Of a DNA stretch of 64,000 nt, positions 8,573-17,908 are shown piece after piece (the stretch's first letter is position 1; the number at the start of each line of letters is the position of its first letter). A model generated the notes under the pieces. That model saw nothing but the letters and a program-made list of their open reading frames with translations. It was not told the DNA's origin and made no database searches. A program made the translations under genes and the position numbers. The stretch is from Sphingobium sp. SCG-1 (lineage in GTDB: Bacteria; Pseudomonadota; Alphaproteobacteria; Sphingomonadales; Sphingomonadaceae), in assembly GCF_002953135.1 (NCBI RefSeq), contig NZ_CP026372.1, positions 2,839,501 through 2,903,500 on the forward strand, read 5' to 3'.

Positions 8573-10741
8573 TCAGCTACGGCGACGCAGGCTGAGGGTC
8601 GGCACCGCATCGCTGCTTTGGACTGATGCTCCACGCCCGGAAAGCGAGGGATTTGTCATGAAGTATCGATGTAAGTTGAATGGGCGATCGCCGGGTTCCA
8701 GCCGATGATAACGCCCGTCGCTGTCCAGCTCCCAGCTTTGCTCATTGTCTATGAGGTTGGCCACCATCACCTGATCCAGAACCTGATCGTGCACAGTCTC
8801 ATTTTCGATCGGCAGCATATATTCCACGCGGCGGTCAAAGTTGCGCGGCATCCAGTCCGCGGAGCTTATGAACACGCGCGCGCCATTATTGGGCAACGGC
8901 TTGCCGTTACCGAAGACCGTGATGCGGCTATGTTCGAGGAAGCGGCCGACTACGGACTTCACCCGGATGTTTTCCGAAAGTCCAGGCACACCGGGCCGCA
9001 GGCAGCATATGCCCCGCACGACCAGTTCTACCTGAACCCCTGCATTGCTGGCCGTGTAAAGCTTTTCGATGATTGCAGGATCGACCAACGAATTCATCTT
9101 AGCCCATATGGTCCCCGGTCGCCCCTCCCGGACATGTCCGATTTCCGCCTCTATCAGGCCGCACAGGCTGTTGCGCAGATCGCGCGGCGACATGATGAGA
9201 TGTTCAAGATGCTGCGGCTCGACATAGCCGGTAATATAGTTGAACAGCGACGCGGCATCACGGCCAAGACCCGGATCAGCGGTAAAGAAGCTGAGATCCG
9301 TGTAAATGCGCGCCGTCACTGGATGATAATTGCCGGTCCCGAAGTGGCAATATGTGCGGAAGTGCTCCCCTTCGCGGCGCACAACCATCGAAATCTTCGC
9401 GTGAGTCTTCCAATCTATGAAGCCATAGACCACTTGGACCCCCGCCCGCTCAAGCGCGCTCGCCCATAGCAGGTTCTGTTCTTCATCGAACCGCGCTTTC
9501 AGTTCGACGACGGCGGTAACAGACTTGCCCGCCTCCGCCGCATCGATGAGCGCGCGGATGACGGCGGACTGCTTGCCCGCGCGATACAGCGTCTGTTTGA
9601 TAGCAACGACGTCGGGATCGCCCGCCGCCTGCTTCAGAAACGCGACGACGACATCGAAGCTTTCATAGGGATGATGGACCACGATGTCCTTCGCCCTGAT
9701 CGCCGCGAAGCAATCGCCGCCATATTCGCGGATGCGTTCCGGGAAACGAGGCGCATAAGGTTCGAATTTCAGATCGGGTCGATCTTCGTCGACGATGCCC
9801 GAAAGATCGCCGATCCCCACGAACCCGTCGATCTCCGCGATGATCGATTCGTGGCCCTGGAGCATGTCCTGCAACATTTCCTCAACGGCCGCCGGAATAC
9901 CCTGCTCCACCTCCAGCCGAATCACGCGCCCGCGCCGCCGCCGTTTGATGGCGCTGCGGAAGTAGCGGACCAGATCCTCCGCCTCTTCCTCGATCTCGAT
10001 ATCGCTGTCGCGGATGATGCGGAAAACGCCGCTGTCCTTGACCTTGTAACCCGGGAACAGCTTGTCGCAGAACCTTCGGATCACGGCCTCCAGTGCGATG
10101 TAACGCGCGGGTTCTCCCGGCACGCGGACGAACCGCGCAAGCGTGGCGGGGATCATCACCAACTCGCGAATCGACTGCTTGTCAGACAGGCGCACCAGAT
10201 CGAAAACGATCGATAGTCCTTGATTGGGAATAAACGGGAACGGATGCGCCGGGTCCAGAGCCTGTGGTGTTAGGATGGGAAATATCTGGGTCAGGAAGTG
10301 ATTTGCGAGCCAGTCGTCACACTTCTTACCCATGCTCACGTCGCTGCCGATCACTTCGATCCCCACCTCGGTGAGTTCGCCATGAAGCTTGTGCCAGACG
10401 CGTTGCTGGGCAGTCATCAGACGGTCCGTCTCCTGCGCGATGGCGATAAGCTGCTGCGCGGGCGTCAGGCCATCGGCGGAACGTAGATCAACATCCTGTA
10501 ATTGTTGCCCTTTCAAACCCGCGACACGAACGGAAAAGAACTCGTCGAGGTTCGCACCCGATATTGACAGAAAGCGTAAGCGCTCCAGCAGCGGATGCGC
10601 GGGGTTCATCGCCTCCTCCAAGACGCGCTGATTGAAACTGAGCCAGCTCAGTTCGCGATTGAAATAGCGTTGCGGCGCGGGGGCCAAGCTTACGGACGGA
10701 TCGGCTTCGGCCACAAAGGCTTCCTCATCAGGTTGCTGCAA
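8573..10741 (-). CDS. ppk1: polyphosphate kinase 1
   Basis: Makes polyphosphate reversibly from ATP at the inner membrane. The 722 residues cover the whole PPK1 family: the N-terminal domain (RYFNRELSWLSFNQRVLEEA), the head domain, and two phospholipase D-like C-terminal domains. The catalytic histidine lies in HFGTGNYHP. The gene sits 9 bases after hda and directly before ppx on the same strand. The operon thus couples a replication regulator with polyphosphate turnover by position only; a functional link is not shown. Confidence 0.96.
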   Translation of the reverse strand: MQQPDEEAFVAEADPSVSLAPAPQRYFNRELSWLSFNQRVLEEAMNPAHPLLERLRFLSISGANLDEFFSVRVAGLKGQQLQDVDLRSADGLTPAQQLIAIAQETDRLMTAQQRVWHKLHGELTEVGIEVIGSDVSMGKKCDDWLANHFLTQIFPILTPQALDPAHPFPFIPNQGLSIVFDLVRLSDKQSIRELVMIPATLARFVRVPGEPARYIALEAVIRRFCDKLFPGYKVKDSGVFRIIRDSDIEIEEEAEDLVRYFRSAIKRRRRGRVIRLEVEQGIPAAVEEMLQDMLQGHESIIAEIDGFVGIGDLSGIVDEDRPDLKFEPYAPRFPERIREYGGDCFAAIRAKDIVVHHPYESFDVVVAFLKQAAGDPDVVAIKQTLYRAGKQSAVIRALIDAAEAGKSVTAVVELKARFDEEQNLLWASALERAGVQVVYGFIDWKTHAKISMVVRREGEHFRTYCHFGTGNYHPVTARIYTDLSFFTADPGLGRDAASLFNYITGYVEPQHLEHLIMSPRDLRNSLCGLIEAEIGHVREGRPGTIWAKMNSLVDPAIIEKLYTASNAGVQVELVVRGICCLRPGVPGLSENIRVKSVVGRFLEHSRITVFGNGKPLPNNGARVFISSADWMPRNFDRRVEYMLPIENETVHDQVLDQVMVANLIDNEQSWELDSDGRYHRLEPGDRPFNLHRYFMTNPSLSGRGASVQSSDAVPTLSLRRRS

Positions 10742-10750
10742 TTTGCAGGA

Positions 10751-11383
10751 TCACGGTTCCGGGTCGGACCAGACTATAGGCAAAAATCCGGCTCCTTGCA
10801 GAGCCTCTTTTGCGAATGGCACCGAAATCTTTCGTCTCTGCGACAGTGATTGGGCGTTTAGATAACCCATCACTTCCGCAATAGCGGCGTAGCTCCGTTC
10901 GATTCGGCGATGGAGCCAATCCACGATATCCAGAGACCAAGGCGCCCCTCCGCTGGCAAGCCCACGTTCGATCAGTGCGCGGATCAGCGCATCGTCCGGC
11001 TCCTCGATCCGAAGATGGGGCATAGCCATCAGGCGCGACCGTAAATCGGGGAGAGCAACGGTCCAGTTCTGCGGCTGCGCCTGTGCGATCAACAGGAGCG
11101 GCTGCTTGTTCAATTGCGCGCGGTTCCAGGCATGGAAAAGGGTTTCGTCACCCGCCCTTTCGGCATCGTCTATCACCGTTCCGCCCGATAATCGCGCAAA
11201 CTGACGACCTAGAATAGAGCGGCCAGATCGGGGGGGGCCGGAGAGGACGCTGGCAGCGACAGGCCACTCGCGCCAACGTTCCAGATGCCGCACAGCCAAC
11301 TGGTTGGCGTCACTTATGAGAAACGAGTTCACCGCAGAAGCGTCGTGGCCGCTCCAGTCGAAAGGTAAGCTGATCTGACTCAT
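10751..11383 (-). CDS. hda: Hda-like DnaA regulatory inactivator
   Basis: A 210-residue DnaA-type AAA+ protein without the DNA-binding domain IV. Hda proteins bind the replication clamp and stimulate hydrolysis of DnaA-ATP. Residues 3-8 (QISLPF) are the clamp-binding motif. The Walker A region is GPPRSGRS, with Arg in place of the invariant Lys, and a DDAE Walker B follows; nucleotide binding may be altered, as is common in short Hda forms. The ATG overlaps the stop of the DUF2066 gene by four bases. The order purM / DUF2066 / hda is, from memory, also found in Pseudomonas, which supports the call. Confidence 0.88.
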   Translation of the reverse strand: MSQISLPFDWSGHDASAVNSFLISDANQLAVRHLERWREWPVAASVLSGPPRSGRSILGRQFARLSGGTVIDDAERAGDETLFHAWNRAQLNKQPLLLIAQAQPQNWTVALPDLRSRLMAMPHLRIEEPDDALIRALIERGLASGGAPWSLDIVDWLHRRIERSYAAIAEVMGYLNAQSLSQRRKISVPFAKEALQGAGFLPIVWSDPEP

Positions 11384-12612
11384 TGCACGGGCGCCGCAGT
11401 CGCTCCCTTGCGGCTGATACGCAATGTGTTTCCCGATGTTGTAACGGTGTAGCCGCGCGACTGCAGGGCGCTGCGGAGCGCATCTACATTCCCGGCAAAA
11501 GTAACTGACATGACCGATGTCCCACCCAGCGCGAGGCTGCTGGTGCTCGCCGACTGGACGCCGGGAATACCCCGAAGAGCACTTTCGCTCTGGCTCACCG
11601 ATGTCACATTGGGCGTGTCGTACTGAATAACGAAGGCGTTCACACCCGGTACGGGTGCATCGATGATATCGACCGGCACATCTGTCGAATTCTCAATCGC
11701 GAGCGCATCGACATCGACCGGCTCCTCAATGATGAGCGAAGGATCGGGCCGTAGCGTTCCATCCAGCAATGCCTGTGTGTATAGTCCATCGATCCGTTGA
11801 ATCGCCTGATCGATCATCTCGGCAACCGCAGCTTCATTGGAAGCGCGCAGCGAAAAGCTTCCGATCAGCGCGTCGTCGGGACCATAGCGCGCCGTGAACC
11901 GGCCGAGTACCGGACCGCCGGGAAATTGTCGCTCCAGCCGCGCGATTGGAATGATGACATCGGCAGCGCCATATTGATCGAGCAGCACCCGCCACCAGTT
12001 GCGGCTGCGACGCCCGGCCTGCGCCGCGTTCAGCAACAGCGGGTCGGCCGCATTTCCCGTGACACGCACATAGTCGATGGCGCTATCGCCCGTGCGGAAT
12101 CGCGCCCAGCCTTTCTGCCACTCGTTGATCGTCTCATAAGAAGTAGCGGTCCCGCCCTGCCACAAGATAGGGATGACCAGAAGAGGCGGCGAGCGCATCG
12201 TCCGTCCCTGCACGCCCAAAATCTGGCCAGCTCTCGCGCGGTCGAACAGCACGCCCAGCGTTGCGACATAGCGCGTGGGTCCCGCCTGCTCGGACTGGAT
12301 TTCGATGCCCGAGACGATCGCCTCCAGTTGCGAATCAGAGAGCGCCGGAACGCCCGCGCCGCCGTTGGTCCGCGTCCATAGCATCTTCCAAGCGAGGCGC
12401 TGCGCCTGCCGCCAGCCCGCATATCGTGCCGCGTCCGCGTTAGCAGCGGCGACATCGACCTTGACGTTGCTAACTTGGAAATCTCCGCCGCTAGCGATCG
12501 GCGGCACGCCCCGTTCGCCCTCGATCTGCGCCACGAGGATCGCTGCCGCCAAGCCGAGCAGCAGCACGATCACAATATGAAACGGGCGAATTTGGGGTAA
12601 GGAGAGGGTCAC
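11380..12612 (-). CDS. DUF2066 protein, membrane-anchored
   Basis: A 410-residue protein of unknown function. One membrane helix near the N-terminus (FHIVIVLLLGLAAAILVA) is followed by a long soluble part that is probably periplasmic. The body matches what I know of DUF2066 proteins: the alternating segment around VLFDRARAGQIL, then LLVIPILW, then a C-terminal repeat-like tail (ALRGIPGVQSASTSSLALGG). The GTG at 12610-12612 has AAAAGGA upstream; the open frame continues another 109 codons into the purM gene region on the opposite strand, which I reject. Translationally coupled to hda. Confidence 0.75.
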   Translation of the reverse strand: MTLSLPQIRPFHIVIVLLLGLAAAILVAQIEGERGVPPIASGGDFQVSNVKVDVAAANADAARYAGWRQAQRLAWKMLWTRTNGGAGVPALSDSQLEAIVSGIEIQSEQAGPTRYVATLGVLFDRARAGQILGVQGRTMRSPPLLVIPILWQGGTATSYETINEWQKGWARFRTGDSAIDYVRVTGNAADPLLLNAAQAGRRSRNWWRVLLDQYGAADVIIPIARLERQFPGGPVLGRFTARYGPDDALIGSFSLRASNEAAVAEMIDQAIQRIDGLYTQALLDGTLRPDPSLIIEEPVDVDALAIENSTDVPVDIIDAPVPGVNAFVIQYDTPNVTSVSQSESALRGIPGVQSASTSSLALGGTSVMSVTFAGNVDALRSALQSRGYTVTTSGNTLRISRKGATAAPVQ

Positions 12613-12696
12613 GGCGTCCTTTTGGCGGCATTTGCCTGCGAAGCCAAGAGCCAAGTCCCTTGATAAAATCGGTGAGATGACTAGGCGCTGATCCCC

Positions 12697-13791
12697 ATGA
12701 GCGACGAGACATCCTACAGCTATGCCCAGGCGGGCGTTGATATTGCCAAGGGCAATGCCTTGGTACGCGCGATTGCGCCATTGGCGAAAGCCACGCGTCG
12801 CCCCGGTGCGGACGCGGAACTGGGCGGCTTTGGCGGTTTCTTTGATCTGAAAGCGGCGGGCTATAGTGATCCGCTGCTTGTGGCTGCGAATGATGGCGTC
12901 GGCACGAAGTTGAAGCTCGCAATCGATCATGATCGTCATGACGGCGTTGGCATCGACCTTGTTGCGATGTGCGCCAACGACCTGATCGTACAGGGTGCCG
13001 AGCCGCTGTTCTTTCTCGATTACTATGCCACCGGGAAGCTGGAGAGCGGCATTGCAGAGCGCGTCATCGCAGGCATTGCCGAAGGCTGCCGCTTAGCAGG
13101 CTGCGCGCTGATCGGCGGCGAGACCGCCGAGATGCCCGGAATGTACGCGCCTGGCGATTATGACCTTGCGGGCTTCTGCGTCGGTGCGGTCGAGCGGTCG
13201 CAGGCATTGACAGGAACGCGGGTCGCGCCGGGTGATGTTCTTCTGGGCCTTGCGTCGTCCGGTGTCCATTCCAATGGCTTTTCGCTTGTGCGTCGCCTAG
13301 CGGCCGACAAAGGCTGGAAGCTTGAACGCCCCGCGTTATTCGATAACGAAGTCATTCTGATCGACGCGCTGATGGCGCCGACGCGGATTTACGTGAAGTC
13401 GTTGTTACCTTTGGTGCGTGGCGGCAAGATCAATGCCCTTGCCCATATTACTGGCGGGGGATTGCTGGAGAATATCCCCCGCGTTCTGCCCGAGGGGAGT
13501 CATGCGGTAGTCGACGCGGACTCATGGGAGCAATTGCGGTTGATGGCCTTCCTGCAGGCGCAGGGGAATATAGAGCCGGAGGAAATGGCGCGGACCTTCA
13601 ACTGCGGGATCGGCATGGTGCTGGCGGTGGATGAGGACCAGGTAAACACTGTCACCAGAGCGCTCGAAGTTGACGGTGAAACTGTATACAAAATCGGCGT
13701 TGTGGAAGCGGGCGAAAAGGGGTGCACGGTGCGCGGCTCCATCGAAACGTGGAGCGCGAAAGCGGACTGGACCGCGACACATAGAGGCTGA
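12697..13791 (+). CDS. purM: phosphoribosylformylglycinamidine cyclo-ligase
   Basis: Closes the imidazole ring to make AIR, the fifth step of purine synthesis, using ATP. The 364 residues fit the family: GVDIAKGNALVRAI near the N-terminus, DGVGTKLKLA, the ATP/substrate loop around CANDLIVQGAEPLFFLDYYATGKL (residues about 90-115), GGETAEMPGMY and HSNGFSLVRR. The next gene, purN, begins within 11 bases, so both are co-transcribed. Divergent from the DUF2066-hda operon across 84 bases. Confidence 0.97.
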   Translation: MSDETSYSYAQAGVDIAKGNALVRAIAPLAKATRRPGADAELGGFGGFFDLKAAGYSDPLLVAANDGVGTKLKLAIDHDRHDGVGIDLVAMCANDLIVQGAEPLFFLDYYATGKLESGIAERVIAGIAEGCRLAGCALIGGETAEMPGMYAPGDYDLAGFCVGAVERSQALTGTRVAPGDVLLGLASSGVHSNGFSLVRRLAADKGWKLERPALFDNEVILIDALMAPTRIYVKSLLPLVRGGKINALAHITGGGLLENIPRVLPEGSHAVVDADSWEQLRLMAFLQAQGNIEPEEMARTFNCGIGMVLAVDEDQVNTVTRALEVDGETVYKIGVVEAGEKGCTVRGSIETWSAKADWTATHRG

Positions 13792-13802
13792 AGTTGAGGG
13801 TC

Positions 13803-14756
13803 ATGACCAAAGCCAAGGTCGCCATTCTGATCTCCGGGCGCGGATCGAACATGATGGCGCTGCTCTATGCCTCGCGATTGCCCGATTCCCCCTACGAAGT
13901 CGTTCTGGTTGCATCCAACGATCCGGAAGCGCCGGGACTCCCTTTAGCCGCTGCCGAGGGTGTTCCCACATTTGCCCATAGCCACAAAGGGCTGGACCGA
14001 GTCAGCTTCGACGCGATCATGGATGCGCAATTACGTGCCGTTGGTGCCGATTATGTCGCCTTGGCCGGATATATGCGCATCCTCTCGACCGAGTTCGTGG
14101 CGAGTTGGGAGGGCCGGATGCTCAACATCCATCCCTCGCTGCTGCCGAAGTACAAGGGGCTGGATACGCACGGCCGCTCCATTGTCGCCGGGGACAGCCA
14201 TGCGGGCTGTTCAGTGCATCTAGTGACGGCGGAGTTGGATGATGGGCCGGTTCTCGGCCAGGTCCCAGTGAAGATCGTGCCCGGCGAAACGCCGGACAGC
14301 CTGGCGAGCCGCGTTGTCTTTGCGGAGCATCAACTTTACCCAAAGGTTCTGGCGGATTTCGTTCGGCGGGACACCCACCCTGAGTGGCTGCTGTCGAAGG
14401 TTCGGGAGTTTGCGCTGGCTCTGCCCGAGACGGAGGAAAAGGCATCCCATGGCAGCCCCGGCTTCTTCGTGAGCGGCGGCAAATTCTTCGCCTATTTCAG
14501 TTACAATCATCACCACGATGGCGTCACCGGCTTGCTGGTGAAGACAAGTGGCGTGGAGGAGCAGGCGATGCTGATCGATCGCGATCCCGACCTCTATTAC
14601 CGTCCCGCCTATCTTGGGCCTTCGGGCTGGATAGGCATCCGCCTGGACCGAGGCGGCAACGATTGGGAGCATATCGCCGATTGGTTGCAAAAGAGTTGGC
14701 GGCTTTCCGCGCCGAAACGGCTTACCAAGATGATGAATATCGCCGACGCGTTCTAA
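13803..14756 (+). CDS. purN: PurN glycinamide formyltransferase fused to a YjbR/MmcQ domain
   Basis: Residues 1 to about 187 are a complete PurN, which transfers formyl from 10-formyl-THF to GAR: GRGSNM, and the catalytic set Asn108 and His110 in NIHPSLLPKYKG plus Asp147 in ELDDGP. PurN alone has about 190-215 residues, but this protein has 317. Residues about 195-317 (LLSKVREFALALPETEEKASH to the end) match the MmcQ/YjbR (DUF419) fold of unknown function. The frame is continuous with no sign of a shift. The ATG at 13803 is preferred over a TTG three codons earlier. The stop overlaps the stop of the convergent GNAT gene. Confidence 0.92.
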   Translation: MTKAKVAILISGRGSNMMALLYASRLPDSPYEVVLVASNDPEAPGLPLAAAEGVPTFAHSHKGLDRVSFDAIMDAQLRAVGADYVALAGYMRILSTEFVASWEGRMLNIHPSLLPKYKGLDTHGRSIVAGDSHAGCSVHLVTAELDDGPVLGQVPVKIVPGETPDSLASRVVFAEHQLYPKVLADFVRRDTHPEWLLSKVREFALALPETEEKASHGSPGFFVSGGKFFAYFSYNHHHDGVTGLLVKTSGVEEQAMLIDRDPDLYYRPAYLGPSGWIGIRLDRGGNDWEHIADWLQKSWRLSAPKRLTKMMNIADAF

Positions 14757-15289
14757 AGCGTGCGGGCCATGACCTTGTCGTAGAAAAGCTGCTGCCCTAC
14801 CACGAATTCACGCTCACCGATCATCTCGAAACCGGCTTTGCGATAAAAGGCAATCGCCCGATGGTTTTCGCTATAAACTCCCAGCAGCAGCCTGCGCTTG
14901 CCCATCGACCGCGCCGCGTCGATCGCAATATCCACCAGGCGATGCGCCAGCCCGCCGCCATGATAACGCGAGAAGATATAGATGCGCTTCAATTCGATAT
15001 CGTCCGGCAGCGCCTGCGTCAGGTCGGAGGTTGTAAGAACCTGATAGCCTATGGGCGCTGCAGTGACGGGTAATTCCGCAAGCCAGCACCGCGTATTAGC
15101 CGTGTCAGCCAACAGCGTGTTATAATAAGCGACACCGTGCGGTCCCTGCGCGTGGGCGAGGAGATTGGCCGCATCGATGCTATCGCCGAACGTTTCCAGA
15201 AACGTGGCGCCGCCGATCAGCGAAAGCATCGCTGCGTCGGCGGCGTTACAAGCCCTTATGCGGGGCGCAGTGTCGGCAACGTTCAGCAA
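14753..15289 (-). CDS. GNAT-family N-acetyltransferase
   Basis: A 178-residue acetyl-CoA-dependent acyltransferase. The acetyl-CoA loop lies in SRYHGGGLAHRLVDIAI (motif A, about residues 108-124), with motif B in NHRAIAFYRKAGFEMIGE. The acceptor is unknown. The only reasonable start in frame is a TTG at 15287-15289, three bases after the ndk stop, with no convincing ribosome-binding site, so translation may be coupled to ndk. The 3' end overlaps purN from the other strand. Confidence 0.82.
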   Translation of the reverse strand: MLNVADTAPRIRACNAADAAMLSLIGGATFLETFGDSIDAANLLAHAQGPHGVAYYNTLLADTANTRCWLAELPVTAAPIGYQVLTTSDLTQALPDDIELKRIYIFSRYHGGGLAHRLVDIAIDAARSMGKRRLLLGVYSENHRAIAFYRKAGFEMIGEREFVVGQQLFYDKVMARTL

Positions 15290-15291
15290 GA

Positions 15292-15714
15292 TCAGCCGAC
15301 GATTTCTTCCGGCTTGAAGAAATAGGCGATTTCGGTCGCCGCGTTTTCTTCACTATCCGAACCATGGACCGAGTTCGCTTCGATCGATTCGGCCAGCTCC
15401 TTGCGGATCGTACCGGCATCAGCATTCTCAGGGTTGGTCGCACCCATGACGTCGCGATTGCGCTTCACGGCGTCTTCGCCTTCCAGAACCTGAACGACGA
15501 CGGGGCCGGAAATCATGAACGATACCAGATCATTGAAGAAGGGGCGTTCGCGGTGCACGCCGTAAAAGCCCTCGGCTTGATCCTTGGTCATCTGGATGCG
15601 CTTGGAAGCCACAACGCGCAGGCCGGCTTCTTCCAGCATCTTGGTAACAGCGCCGGTCAGGTTGCGGCGCGTCGCGTCCGGCTTGATGATCGAAAAGGTG
15701 CGGGTCGCGGCCAT
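15292..15714 (-). CDS. ndk: nucleoside diphosphate kinase
   Basis: Balances nucleoside triphosphate pools by a phospho-histidine ping-pong reaction. The 140 residues match the family: TFSIIKPDATRRNLTG at the start, and the catalytic histidine in SIEANSVHGSDSEENAATEI near residue 117. Good length and no oddity. It is downstream of holC after about 95 bases and followed at once by the GNAT gene. Confidence 0.97.
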   Translation of the reverse strand: MAATRTFSIIKPDATRRNLTGAVTKMLEEAGLRVVASKRIQMTKDQAEGFYGVHRERPFFNDLVSFMISGPVVVQVLEGEDAVKRNRDVMGATNPENADAGTIRKELAESIEANSVHGSDSEENAATEIAYFFKPEEIVG

Positions 15715-15809
15715 GGCGATGAAACTCCAAGAATGCAGGAAGGATAAGGTCGGCGCCCTTTAGCCGCGCTGCGCGCACCCTGCAAGTTTGTTGAAGCGGA
15801 TAGGGAACG

Positions 15810-16247
15810 TCACGGACCCTGCATCCATTTGCCGCCCTCTTGTCGCCAGAAACGCGGTTCCACATTGGGTCTATCGCGCAAGGCCCGCCAGCTTTGGCGT
15901 GCGCCATCGATGGTCAGCGAATCGAAAAAGTAGAAGGCGCGGTCGAACGACAGCGCATCCTCTCGCCATTCGCCGTCAGCCAAGGCGATGAAGCGCGCGT
16001 CGTTGACAGGCTCGCATGCTTCCGACAGCAGGATCGGCTGGACAGCCTCGTTCCTTTCTCCCTTAAAACCATGCGCGAGAAAGCTTGCAGGGTCCGTACA
16101 CCACAAGCCCTCGGAGATAGCGTCGCGCTGGTCCTTTTCCGCAGCCACGACCAGCAGGCGGCCGCCGTTGGCAAGCACGCGCGCCGCGATCGCGGGGAGC
16201 ACTTTGCTCACCGGATCACGGCTTAGCTGGTAGAAATCGACTTGCAT
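15810..16247 (-). CDS. holC: DNA polymerase III chi subunit
   Basis: Part of the clamp-loader assembly; chi links the loader to single-strand-binding protein. The 145 residues show the family pattern: VDFYQLSRDP at the N-terminus, LLVVAAEKDQRDAISEGLW and WREDALSFDRAFYFFD. Its ATG overlaps the last base of the pepA stop (TGATG), so it is translationally coupled to pepA. The pepA-holC order is widespread in proteobacteria and supports the call. Confidence 0.92.
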   Translation of the reverse strand: MQVDFYQLSRDPVSKVLPAIAARVLANGGRLLVVAAEKDQRDAISEGLWCTDPASFLAHGFKGERNEAVQPILLSEACEPVNDARFIALADGEWREDALSFDRAFYFFDSLTIDGARQSWRALRDRPNVEPRFWRQEGGKWMQGP

Positions 16248-17695
16248 CAGATCTCGAACTTATCCGCAACGAGGCGGTCGAGCAGACGCACGCCATAGCC
16301 GGTCGCGCCCTTATCCCACACCGCACCGGGCTTGTCCGCCCATACCATGCCGGCGATATCGAGATGCGCCCACTTCACGCCCTCATTGACGAAGCGCTTT
16401 ATGAACTGCGCCGCCGTGATCGATCCGGCAAAGCGCGGGCCAATGTTCTTCATGTCGGCAATCGGGCTGTCGATCAACTTGTTGTAGGCGTCTGACATGG
16501 GGAAGCGCCATAGCGTTTCGCCGACCGCAGTGCCGGCTTCGGCCAAGTCCTGCGCCAAGCCGTCGTCGTTGGCGAACAGTCCGCCATGCTGATCGCCCAA
16601 CGCAACCATCATCGCACCCGTCAACGTGGCGAGATCGACGATGATCTCGGGCGCAAACTGCTTCTGCGTCCAGGTGATGACATCGCAAAGAACAAGGCGG
16701 CCTTCGGCATCGGTGTTAAGCACTTCGATGGTCTGACCCGACATCGATGTTACGATATCGCCGGGACGTTGCGCGTTACCGTCGGGCATGTTCTCGACGA
16801 GGCCGCAGATACCGACGATGTGCGCCTTCGCCTTGCGGCCAGCGAGCGCCTTCATTGCGCCCGCGACGGCGCCCGCGCCGCCCATGTCCCACTTCATGTC
16901 TTCCATGCCCGCGCCGGGCTTCAGCGAGATACCGCCAGTGTCAAAGGTGACGCCCTTGCCAACGAATGCGACCGGCTTCGTCTGTGCACCATTGGTGCCG
17001 TCCCAGCGCATCGCGAGGATGCGGGGCTTGCGCGGCGATCCCTGCGCCACGCCGAGCAATGCGCCCATGCCGAACTCCGCCATCTGGTTTTCGTCCAATA
17101 TGGTGATCTCGATGCCCAGATCGGTCAGATGCTGGCAACGTTCGACGAAGCTTTCAGGATAGATGATATTGGCAGGCTCGGACACGAGTTCACGAGTCAG
17201 CGCCACACCATCGGCAACGGCGGACAGCGCAGCCCATTCGGCGCTGCCTTCGCCGCTTACGATGGTGACCGACTTCAGCGTCGGCTTCGCCTTTTCCGGC
17301 TGACGCGTGCGGTAGGTGTCGATGCGCCAGCCGCGGAGGCGTGCACCGAATGCCAGTCGCGCAGCCGACTTACCGGTGGCGCCGAGTGGGAACTCAACGG
17401 CCACGTTCGCTGCGCCAGATGTAGCAAGACGCGCCGTCAATGCGCCGCCCGCCTTCTCCATATCCAGATCGCCGCCATCGCCGGTCCCAAGAAGGACGAC
17501 ACGCAACGTCGTGCCGTTCTCATCGACAAAACTCTCGAACGTAGCGCCAGCGTCGCCCGTGAAGCGCGCCGCGTTTGCGCCCTCCACCAGAATGCGCGAC
17601 GCCGTAATAGGTGCGTTTGTCGACCCATCCTTTGGAATGGCAAACACCAGCGTGTCGAAAGTATTCGGGCGAGAAGGGCTAAACGCAATATCCAT
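16247..17695 (-). CDS. pepA: leucyl aminopeptidase (cytosol aminopeptidase)
   Basis: An M17 metallopeptidase that removes N-terminal residues, hexameric and dependent on two metal ions. About 482 residues. The C-terminal catalytic domain has GKGVTFDTGGISLKPGAGMEDMK, with metal ligands Lys and Asp, and the signature NTDAEGRL. The N-terminal macro-like domain is shorter in similarity. ATG codons at 17695 and 17704 and a TTG at 17713 are in frame; I use 17695 because GGAAAG is at a usable distance. Overlaps holC by one base. Confidence 0.95.
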   Translation of the reverse strand: MDIAFSPSRPNTFDTLVFAIPKDGSTNAPITASRILVEGANAARFTGDAGATFESFVDENGTTLRVVLLGTGDGGDLDMEKAGGALTARLATSGAANVAVEFPLGATGKSAARLAFGARLRGWRIDTYRTRQPEKAKPTLKSVTIVSGEGSAEWAALSAVADGVALTRELVSEPANIIYPESFVERCQHLTDLGIEITILDENQMAEFGMGALLGVAQGSPRKPRILAMRWDGTNGAQTKPVAFVGKGVTFDTGGISLKPGAGMEDMKWDMGGAGAVAGAMKALAGRKAKAHIVGICGLVENMPDGNAQRPGDIVTSMSGQTIEVLNTDAEGRLVLCDVITWTQKQFAPEIIVDLATLTGAMMVALGDQHGGLFANDDGLAQDLAEAGTAVGETLWRFPMSDAYNKLIDSPIADMKNIGPRFAGSITAAQFIKRFVNEGVKWAHLDIAGMVWADKPGAVWDKGATGYGVRLLDRLVADKFEI

Positions 17696-17908
17696 CAGGG
17701 TCATTCTTTCCAAAGCAAACGAGGCGCCGGGTTCCGGCAGAAGGCTGATCCCGTCGGGATTACTTGCTCAGATAGTGCGCCTGACGCGCCGTGGCAAAGT
17801 GCTTCGACGCAATTCCGCGTCATCTGCACGGCGAAGGCGATTGCGGCGGGCGCGCAGCAATGCAATAGGCTCCTGTGCAGCGCCTACGGAAAGTACGTCA
17901 TACTCCTC

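Noticed and set aside
12613..12939. 109-codon upstream extension of the DUF2066 gene
   Set aside because: It overlaps the start of purM on the other strand, and the GTG at 12610-12612 has a good ribosome-binding site directly before the membrane helix.
16586..17908. 441-codon N-terminal extension of lptD
   Set aside because: It runs antisense through pepA; the signal peptide begins at the ATG at 17909.
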